Positions 58,531 through 64,000 of a stretch of DNA of 64,000 nt are shown here, piece after piece. A model generated the notes under the pieces. The model was given only the letters and a program-made list of their open reading frames with translations, was not told the origin of the DNA and ran no database searches. Position 1 is the first letter of the stretch; every line of letters begins with the position of its first letter. The stretch is from Saccharothrix sp. S26 (GTDB lineage Bacteria; Actinomycetota; Actinomycetes; Mycobacteriales; Pseudonocardiaceae): positions 338,234-402,233 of the forward strand of contig NZ_JAJUWT010000004.1 in NCBI RefSeq assembly GCF_021390395.1, read 5' to 3'. Position numbers and translations under genes: made by a program.

Positions 58531-59640
58531 TCAGGTCTGCGCCGCCAGCATGCGCACCACGTCCACGAGCGAACCGCGCCGGCGGAACGCCCTGCGTTGC
58601 CGCACCGCGCCCGTGCCCTCGATCAGCAGCCGGTCGATGCCGTCGACCACCAGGTCCTCGTCGCCCGCCGCGCGCAGCGCCGGTCGCGTCCAGTCCACCA
58701 ACGCCCGTGCCATGTCCGCCGCGGGCACCAGCCGACCGGTCAGCGGTTCGATGGCCGCGCCGTCCAGCCCGTCGCGCGCCGCCCGCCACAACGCCGTCCG
58801 CAGCTCCAGGTCCGGCACGCGGTGCGCGGGAGTGCCGGACAGCGCCGTCGCCGCGATCGCCCGCACCAAGGCCGCCAGCACCACGGCCTCGTCCACGGTC
58901 GCCGCCACGTCGCACACCCGCAGCTCCACGGTGGGGTGGCGCGCCGACAGCCGCACGTCCCAGTAGACCATCGCCGGGTCCAGCGCCGCCCCGCCCGACC
59001 GCAGCACGCGCGTGCCCCGGTGGTAGTCCTCCGCCGACTCGAACCACGGTGGCGCGCCCGCCGACGGCCACGGGCTCCACGCCAGGTAGCGCCAGCTCGC
59101 GTAGCCCGAGTCGCGGCCCTCGGAGAACGGGGAGTTCGCGCTGAGCGCCAACAGCACCGGCAGCCACTGCCGGAGGTGGTTGCCGATCAGCACACCGGTG
59201 TCCTGGTCCGGTATCCCGATGTGCACGTGGCAGCCGCAGATGGTCAGCCCGTCGACCAACGACCCGTACTCGGCGGCGATCGTGCGGTAGCGGTCCGACT
59301 CGGTCAACGGCGGTGGCCGGACGCCTCCCAGCACCGGCGTCCCCGTGGCCACGATCCGCGCGCCGTGCGCTTCGGCCAACGTCGCCAGCGCCCGCCGTGC
59401 CGCCAGCAACTGCTCCCGCACCTCGGCCATGCTCCAGCAGACCCGGGTGGCGCTCTCCACCTGGTAGAGCGTCATCTCGCGTTGCAGGTCCGGCCCGGCG
59501 GCACGGCCTAGCACCGCGCCCGCCAGCGGCACCAACAACCCGGTGTCGGCGTCGACCAGCAGGAACTCCTCCTCGACCCCCACCGACAACGGCAGGTCCG
59601 AGACCGCTCGGGGCAGCGGCAGGGCGGTGACCTCGCTCAC
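58531..59640 (-). CDS. Carboxylate-amine ligase, YbdK/EgtA-like glutamate-cysteine ligase family
   Basis: 369 residues. GCS2-type fold: SVGVEEEFLLVDADTG near residues 18-33 (metal-binding Glu residues), CGCHVHIGIPD (about 134-144) and ARHPTVELRVCD (about 244-255). Members make weak gamma-glutamyl ligations; the true substrate is unknown. The GTG at 59640 is preceded by GGGAGG; the frame to 59796 has no coding look. It is the downstream neighbour of the EAL-GGDEF gene. Confidence 0.88.
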   Translation of the reverse strand: MSEVTALPLPRAVSDLPLSVGVEEEFLLVDADTGLLVPLAGAVLGRAAGPDLQREMTLYQVESATRVCWSMAEVREQLLAARRALATLAEAHGARIVATGTPVLGGVRPPPLTESDRYRTIAAEYGSLVDGLTICGCHVHIGIPDQDTGVLIGNHLRQWLPVLLALSANSPFSEGRDSGYASWRYLAWSPWPSAGAPPWFESAEDYHRGTRVLRSGGAALDPAMVYWDVRLSARHPTVELRVCDVAATVDEAVVLAALVRAIAATALSGTPAHRVPDLELRTALWRAARDGLDGAAIEPLTGRLVPAADMARALVDWTRPALRAAGDEDLVVDGIDRLLIEGTGAVRQRRAFRRRGSLVDVVRMLAAQT

Positions 59641-59723
59641 CAGGGACCTCCCAACTGTGGGTAGTCTTCCTGATGCTATGAGTGACCAGTGGGGCCGCAC
59701 AGGCGGCTTTGCGGTGAACTTCC

Positions 59724-61535
59724 CTAACTTACTGCCAGGTGCGGCCCGCCGCGCAGGACGTCGACGTGGTCGCTGCCCGGCCGACCCAGCACCCAACTGG
59801 TGCCGCGCAACGACTTCGCGTGCTCCTTGAGCGGAGCCAGCAGCCGCGACACCTCCCGGTACGACGTCACCGACCCGGCCGCGCAGATCAACGTCGCCAA
59901 CGACAACGTCACCCCGCGCCCCTCCGCCTCGAACGGCACGTCCAGCACACCGGCGGCGAACGGCACGATCTCGTTCAGCCCGGCCACCACCAGGAAGTCG
60001 TCCCCGCCGACGTGCCCCACCTGCACACCCGGGAACGACGCCGCGCCATCGGTCAACGCACGCCCTATCGCGCGGATCAGGTCGTCACCCGCCGCGAACC
60101 CCGCCGAGTCGTTGACCCGCTTGAACGCGTCCACGTCCAGCCACGCCACCGCGAACAGCTCACCGCCCAGGATGCGCCGGTCCACCTCGCGCGCGATCGA
60201 GTCGCTGCCCGGCAACCGGGTCAACGGGCTCAACGCCGCCGCCTGCTCCACCTTCATCTCGGCCACACCGCGCACCACGTCAGCCACCCGCACCACGCCC
60301 AGGCAACGGTCGTCGTCGTCCACGACCACCAGGTCGTCGTTGGTCCGCTCCCGGTTGGCGTGCGCGACGACGTCCAGCAGCTCCAACGCGCTGGAGTCCG
60401 CCCCGATCAGCTTCGGCCTGTCCGCCAGCCGCGCGGCCTCCCGCTTGGCGTGCAGGGCGTGCCCGAACGGCCCCGTCACCGCCAGCAGGAACCGGTTGCG
60501 GTCCACCGTCCACCGCGGCCTGCCCTCGTCGTCCAAGAGCACCACGCCGCTGACCGTCGGCTGGTTCGCCAGCACGTCGCGCACCTCCTCGGACGTCGCC
60601 GAGTCGGGCAGCGTGGTCGCCGGGTGCAGGAAGTCGGTCACCTTCGGCCCGGCCTTGCGCCGCAGCGGAGCGGTCATCGTGCTGGTGACCGCCTCCGGGT
60701 CGTTGACCTCGCTCAGCACCGCCGCGATCGTCGCGTCCACCTTGGGCCTGCGCTGCGGGCTCGCCAGCAGGTTGCCCTGCGCCAGCCGCACCCCGAGCCG
60801 GCGCAGCGCGGCCAGCTGCGGCTCGGTCTCCACGCCCTCGGCCACGACCAGCGACCCCGTGTGCTCGCACAGGTGCTGCAACGCCTGGACCATCGCGAAC
60901 CGGGCGGGGTCGGCGGGCAGCGCCTCCACCACCTCGCGGTCCAGCTTGATCACGTCGGGGTGCACCTCGACCAGCAGCGACAACGGCGAGTCGCCCTCGC
61001 CCACGCCGTCCAGACCGATCCGGAACCCGTCCTGCCGCAACCGTTCGATGCCCTTGACCAGCAGCCGGCGCGGCGCGCGCGAGTACGGCGTGCCGACTTC
61101 CACGACCAGGTCGGCCGGGGTGCGCCCCACCTCGCGCAGCGCGCCGTACAGCGGGGCCATCAGCTCGGGCTTGTCCGCGATCGTCAACGCGAGCAGGTTG
61201 ACGTGCAGCGGGACGCCGAGGCCGTGCTCGGCCGCGTGCCGGACCGCGCGGCACGCGAGCGCCACGTCGGTGTTGGCCAGGTACCCGGCGCGGAAGGCCA
61301 TCCGCAGCAGGTCCTGCACGGTGCCGTCGTGCGGTCGGGCCAGCGCTTCAACCGCCACGACCCCTCCGGTGTGGAGGTTGAACAACGGCTGGAAGGCGAA
61401 CCGTACGTCATCCAGCAAGGCGGGCACGGCCCCGATCGTGCCCGGTCGATCTTCTGTTGCCGAGACCGTTAACCAGGTGTTCTCGTACTTTTGGTCGATT
61501 GCACAGGGAATGCCAACCGAGCGCGCATGGGCCAT
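59724..61535 (-). CDS. EAL-CBS-GGDEF protein with altered EAL motifs
   Basis: 603 residues. N-terminal EAL-like domain (about 45-270): VEALARP (EAL motif kept), VNLLAL, a VEVGT where an active enzyme has Glu-x-x-Glu, IGLDGVGEG where the metal-binding Asp-Asp pair is usual (second Asp lost), DVIKLD (Lys kept) and VAEGVET (Glu kept). A CBS-like pair spans about 300-420. The C-terminal GGDEF domain (about 435-585) has GHVGGDDF at its signature. It is therefore likely a c-di-GMP cyclase or sensor with a weak or dead phosphodiesterase part. The ATG at 61535 overlaps crtY by 67 bases; a GTG at 61427 is an alternative. Confidence 0.82.
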   Translation of the reverse strand: MAHARSVGIPCAIDQKYENTWLTVSATEDRPGTIGAVPALLDDVRFAFQPLFNLHTGGVVAVEALARPHDGTVQDLLRMAFRAGYLANTDVALACRAVRHAAEHGLGVPLHVNLLALTIADKPELMAPLYGALREVGRTPADLVVEVGTPYSRAPRRLLVKGIERLRQDGFRIGLDGVGEGDSPLSLLVEVHPDVIKLDREVVEALPADPARFAMVQALQHLCEHTGSLVVAEGVETEPQLAALRRLGVRLAQGNLLASPQRRPKVDATIAAVLSEVNDPEAVTSTMTAPLRRKAGPKVTDFLHPATTLPDSATSEEVRDVLANQPTVSGVVLLDDEGRPRWTVDRNRFLLAVTGPFGHALHAKREAARLADRPKLIGADSSALELLDVVAHANRERTNDDLVVVDDDDRCLGVVRVADVVRGVAEMKVEQAAALSPLTRLPGSDSIAREVDRRILGGELFAVAWLDVDAFKRVNDSAGFAAGDDLIRAIGRALTDGAASFPGVQVGHVGGDDFLVVAGLNEIVPFAAGVLDVPFEAEGRGVTLSLATLICAAGSVTSYREVSRLLAPLKEHAKSLRGTSWVLGRPGSDHVDVLRGGPHLAVS

Positions 61536-62542
61536 GACGTCGCGCCGAACAGCCGCAGCATCGCGTGGACGGTCCCGGGCAGGTCATCGTGCCCGCCGAG
61601 GTAGGCGCGTTGGAGACTGCCGGACAATTCGAAAAAGCTGTTGAAGAATTCCGGCACCTCCTCGGGCGGCAACGCGAGCAACGCCGCCAAGCCCCTCAGC
61701 CGCAACCCGCGCACCGCCCGTTCCGCCGCCGAGCGCCGCACGGACCGCCCAGCCGCGATCGCGTCCGCCACCACCGGCGCCCGCCGCAACGCCGTCGCCA
61801 CGCTGTACCCGGTCGCCGGGTGGATCCACCCCGCCGCCGCGCCGAACGCCTCGTCCCGCGGCCGACCGTCCAACGGGATGCGCACCCGTTCCTCGCCCTC
61901 CGGCACCCCGATCCCGTGCGCGGCCAGGCGGGCGTGCAACCGCAGGCGCAGCTCCCGCAACGGCAGACCCGGCCGACGGGCCAACGACGTCTCCTCCAGC
62001 AGCACCTCGTCCGCCGACACCGGGATCGCGTAGAGGAAGGTGGGATCGGCCGTGGTCGCCGCCGGTGGCCTGCGCCAGTCCATGATCAACGCCTCGTCCG
62101 GCCCCACGAACGGCACAGCCTCCGCCGCCGGCACCACCACCCCCACCGCCGTCTGCGCCGCGCGACCACCCGCCGCGCCGGTCGCGTCCACCACCCGTCC
62201 GGTCAACCGTCGCCCGCCCGCCAACGTGACCGACGTGCCCGTGCGGTCGACCACCCGACCGGCGACCACGCGCACCCCGTCCGGGAGCCACCGCAACCGC
62301 TCGTTGTCCAGCACCGCGTAACCCCGCGCGATCACGTGCTCCGCCGTCGTCACCGCACGGCTCCTCGACGTGCTCACGGCGACCGGCGCGTCGTCCGGCA
62401 ACTCGTCCGCCCACGTCGCGTAGGTCGCCCGCCACGGCCGCTCCGGGTACGGGTCGACCAGCGTCGTGCCCAGGCCCCTCGCCGCGCACGCCCGTGCCAA
62501 CGCCCGACCCGCCGGCCCGCCACCGACCACCACCACGTCCAC
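61469..62542 (-). CDS. Lycopene cyclase family protein (CrtY/CrtL type)
   Basis: 357 residues. FAD/NAD-binding N-terminus VDVVVVGGGPAGRALARA (1-18), then DPYPERPWRATYATW, IMDWRRP, FLYAIPVSADEVLLEETSL (about 175-193, the family motif) and GWIHPATGYSVA (about 243-254). It cyclises the ends of lycopene or a related carotenoid. No other carotenoid gene is in the window. The GTG at 62542 shares one base with the upstream stop (TAGTG). Confidence 0.88.
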   Translation of the reverse strand: MDVVVVGGGPAGRALARACAARGLGTTLVDPYPERPWRATYATWADELPDDAPVAVSTSRSRAVTTAEHVIARGYAVLDNERLRWLPDGVRVVAGRVVDRTGTSVTLAGGRRLTGRVVDATGAAGGRAAQTAVGVVVPAAEAVPFVGPDEALIMDWRRPPAATTADPTFLYAIPVSADEVLLEETSLARRPGLPLRELRLRLHARLAAHGIGVPEGEERVRIPLDGRPRDEAFGAAAGWIHPATGYSVATALRRAPVVADAIAAGRSVRRSAAERAVRGLRLRGLAALLALPPEEVPEFFNSFFELSGSLQRAYLGGHDDLPGTVHAMLRLFGATSWPMRARLAFPVQSTKSTRTPG

Positions 62543-63546
62543 TAGCGCTTCTCCGGCGGCTTCGGCGGCAGCAGGTCGCCCAATGCCAACGGCTGGTAGC
62601 GCGCGACCACGTCCGCGAGCTGGTTCACCGTCCGCTCGATCGCCTCCCGTGCCGCGTTGCGCTCCGCGATCACCGCCGACAACAACAGCGCCGTCAACAC
62701 CGCCGTGCCGTTGAACGCCTGCAAGGTCGCCATCCGCGCCACCAGGTCCAGGTCCGCGAACGGGCCCGTGCTGCGCGCCGCGCCCCGTGCCGCCAGCGTC
62801 GCCGCGACCAACGCGCACGGCGCGGTGCCCAGGTGCTGGAAGCGCAGGGCCGCCCAGATCAGGAACGGGAACACCAGGTACATCAGCCGCAGGTCGTGCG
62901 TGCTCGCCACGGCCATGACCACCGCCGTGCTCACCACCAGCGCGACGGCCTCCAACCACCGCCGCACGGGGTGGTGGCGCAGCCGCAGGGTGCGGAACGC
63001 CAGGACGATCGGGACGAACACCAGCACGCCCAGCGCGTCGCCGGTCCACCACACCGTCCACGTCGACCAGAACGACGCGCCGTCGATCACGTGCGCCGCC
63101 AGCAGCGTCCCGGAGCCGATCGTGGCGCTGACCACCATGCCGACGAACCCGCCGAGGAACACGAGGGCGAGCGCGTCGCGCGTGCGGTCCATCTCCGGTC
63201 GGAAGCCCGCCTTCTTGAGCAACAGGTAGGCGGCCACCGGGGCGAGGGTGTTGCCGGCGGTGATGAGGACCGTCGCACCGAAGTCGGTGAACGCGGAGTT
63301 GGCCAGGAACGAGCCCAACGCGATGCCGGGCCACAGCCTCAGCCCGCCCAGCAGGAGTGCGAGCACCGCGATCCCGGTCGGCGGCCACAACGGCGTCACC
63401 TGGTCGTTGACCAAAGCTTGGAGGAGGCCCAGCCGGGCGGCCACGTAGTAGCAAGCCGCGACCACGAGGACGTGGACCGCGTATCGGCCGAGCCGAGGGG
63501 AGAGCTGCACCGGCACAGCATCCACCGTTCCCAGGGGGCGCACCAC
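62542..63546 (-). CDS. Stand-alone MASE1 membrane sensor protein
   Basis: 334 residues from the chosen start. Eight membrane segments with TPLWPPTGIAVLALLLGG (about 49-66), WPGIALGSFLAN, AGNTLAPVAAYLL and WWTGDALGVLVFVP, the MASE1 signature stretches. MASE1 is normally the N-terminal input part of histidine kinases or GGDEF/EAL proteins; here only a short helix (about 300-334, AREAIERTVNQLADVV) follows. The start is uncertain: GTG at 63546 or 63543, or 63525, all with weak sites. It reads away from the rRNA operon. Confidence 0.75.
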   Translation of the reverse strand: MVRPLGTVDAVPVQLSPRLGRYAVHVLVVAACYYVAARLGLLQALVNDQVTPLWPPTGIAVLALLLGGLRLWPGIALGSFLANSAFTDFGATVLITAGNTLAPVAAYLLLKKAGFRPEMDRTRDALALVFLGGFVGMVVSATIGSGTLLAAHVIDGASFWSTWTVWWTGDALGVLVFVPIVLAFRTLRLRHHPVRRWLEAVALVVSTAVVMAVASTHDLRLMYLVFPFLIWAALRFQHLGTAPCALVAATLAARGAARSTGPFADLDLVARMATLQAFNGTAVLTALLLSAVIAERNAAREAIERTVNQLADVVARYQPLALGDLLPPKPPEKR

Positions 63547-63582
63547 GCCTAGCTGCGGAGACGCCCGGAAGGACCCCCCGAT

Positions 63583-63611
63583 TTGTCTCCGCGTGAGCCG
63601 GGGTGTAACTT
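63583..63611 (+). promoter_or_regulatory. Upstream rRNA promoter (P1 candidate)
   Basis: TTGTCT (63583-63588), 17 bases, TAACTT (63606-63611). Confidence 0.5.
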
Positions 63612-63778
63612 TCTCTCTGCCAGCGCGGAACGGGCCGGAGAGAGACCGGAACGGAGCGCGGCGAACAAGCCCCCGGGATCGAATCAGCAGCACAACGTGC
63701 TGCCTCGGCTCCGGACGGTAGAACAAAGTGAATGCGAAGCGAGTTTGTCGCGGAGCCGAGAAGCCGAAACCGGCCGAT

Positions 63779-63808
63779 TTGACACCGCGAAAACGAACGA
63801 GCTAAGCT
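63779..63808 (+). promoter_or_regulatory. Main rRNA promoter (P2 candidate)
   Basis: TTGACA (63779-63784, consensus), 18 bases, TAAGCT (63803-63808). Transcription would start near 63815, about 65 bases before the boxA. Confidence 0.75.
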
Positions 63809-63878
63809 TCAACCACAGCGAGAAACACAAAGCCCCGGAATGAACCGCGGTAAGACGCGGGACAAGATGGTGAGCGCG

Positions 63879-63899
63879 TGTTCTTTGAGAACTCAACAG
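63879..63899 (+). promoter_or_regulatory. rRNA antitermination boxA in the leader
   Basis: TTCTTTGAGAACTCAACAG within 63881-63899 matches the leader sequence found before 16S rRNA in mycobacteria and other actinobacteria. It is the site for the Nus factor antitermination complex. Confidence 0.85.
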
Positions 63900-63966
63900 C
63901 GTGCCGAATAGCCAGTAAATTTATGAACCTCGTCAAGAGGTTTCCTTTGAGATTGTTACTGGACAA

Positions 63967-63983
63967 CTGACATTACTTGTCAG
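63967..63983 (+). promoter_or_regulatory. Leader hairpin, probable RNase III processing stem
   Basis: CTGACA-TTACT-TGTCAG, extended by ACAAC / GTTGT with a small bulge. The position just before the 16S gene fits the 5' half of pre-rRNA processing structures. Confidence 0.5.
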
Positions 63984-64000
63984 TGTTGTTCGGAGCGATC

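Larger units (their letters stand above)
63547..64000. other. rRNA operon upstream and leader region
   Basis: 454 bases with no gene. They hold two promoter-like elements (63583-63611 and 63779-63808), a GCAGCAC-AAC-GTGCTGC hairpin (63687-63703), a boxA and leader hairpins. The 16S rRNA gene should start shortly after base 64000; none of its sequence is present. Confidence 0.8.

Noticed and set aside
63583..63896. Small open frames on both strands in the rRNA leader region
   Set aside because: They overlap promoter and boxA sequences and have no ribosome site or protein-like composition.

Overview
The window is high-GC actinobacterial chromosome. Gene content and order (uvrC-rapZ-yvcK-whiA; gap-pgk-tpiA-secG-rbpA; pgl-opcA-zwf-pgi-tal-tkt facing ctaB; ctaA and an ABC exporter; mptB facing sufR-sufBD-Rieske-sufCSUT) follow the backbone I know from Mycobacterium and Streptomyces. 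A conservon, WhiA, RbpA, OpcA, GTG starts and GTGA/ATGA coupled stop/start overlaps all fit. The best guess is a filamentous member of Pseudonocardiales (Saccharothrix/Actinosynnema/Lentzea type). The genus is inference. No transposase, integrase, CRISPR array or tRNA was seen.

Layout. 1-3447: end of uvrC and the coupled rapZ-yvcK-whiA set. 3455-5506: a surface acyltransferase inserted before glycolysis. 5926-8904: gap, pgk, tpiA. 8995-9609: secG and rbpA. 9671-14816: surface proteins, a multi-pass Ser/Thr kinase and an orphan histidine kinase. 15042-23457 (minus strand): the pentose phosphate operon tkt-tal-pgi-zwf-opcA-pgl. 23713-33531: ctaB, Thr-rich and lipoprotein surface proteins, an unusual three-gene set (2TM protein, cupin, HD hydrolase), qor, a DUF885 peptidase, an RlaP-like nucleotidyltransferase and an ATP-grasp pair. 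33590-35580: DUF485 plus acetate-type symporter. 35912-39484: a conservon of A, B and C parts with no GTPase. 39709-42831: a small regulator, ctaA and an ABC exporter. 42969-49447: an accessory block holding a DUF998 protein, an in-frame DMT-glycosyltransferase fusion and a very large patatin-like membrane protein. 49676-51259: mptB. 51355-57967: the suf operon. 58060-63546 (minus strand): Hrp1-like CBS protein, YbdK-type ligase, an EAL-CBS-GGDEF protein, a lycopene cyclase and a free-standing MASE1 protein. 63583-64000: tandem rRNA promoters, a boxA and leader hairpins, so the window stops just before a 16S rRNA gene.

How the parts work together. Sugar phosphates pass between the glycolytic genes and the pentose phosphate operon; OpcA is the known activator of Zwf in actinobacteria. 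CtaB and CtaA make heme A for cytochrome oxidase. The suf operon builds Fe-S clusters and is probably shut off by SufR through an operator that overlaps the sufR start.

The most unusual features are: (1) a dispersed family of contiguous 22-bp units at four intergenic sites, twice arranged as large palindromes that bracket the patatin gene; (2) the 2TM/cupin/HD operon; (3) the DMT-glycosyltransferase fusion; (4) OpcA with a 100-residue Ala/Lys/Pro tail; (5) the conservon lacking CvnD; (6) a split MASE1 / cyclase / EAL-GGDEF module beside the rRNA operon.
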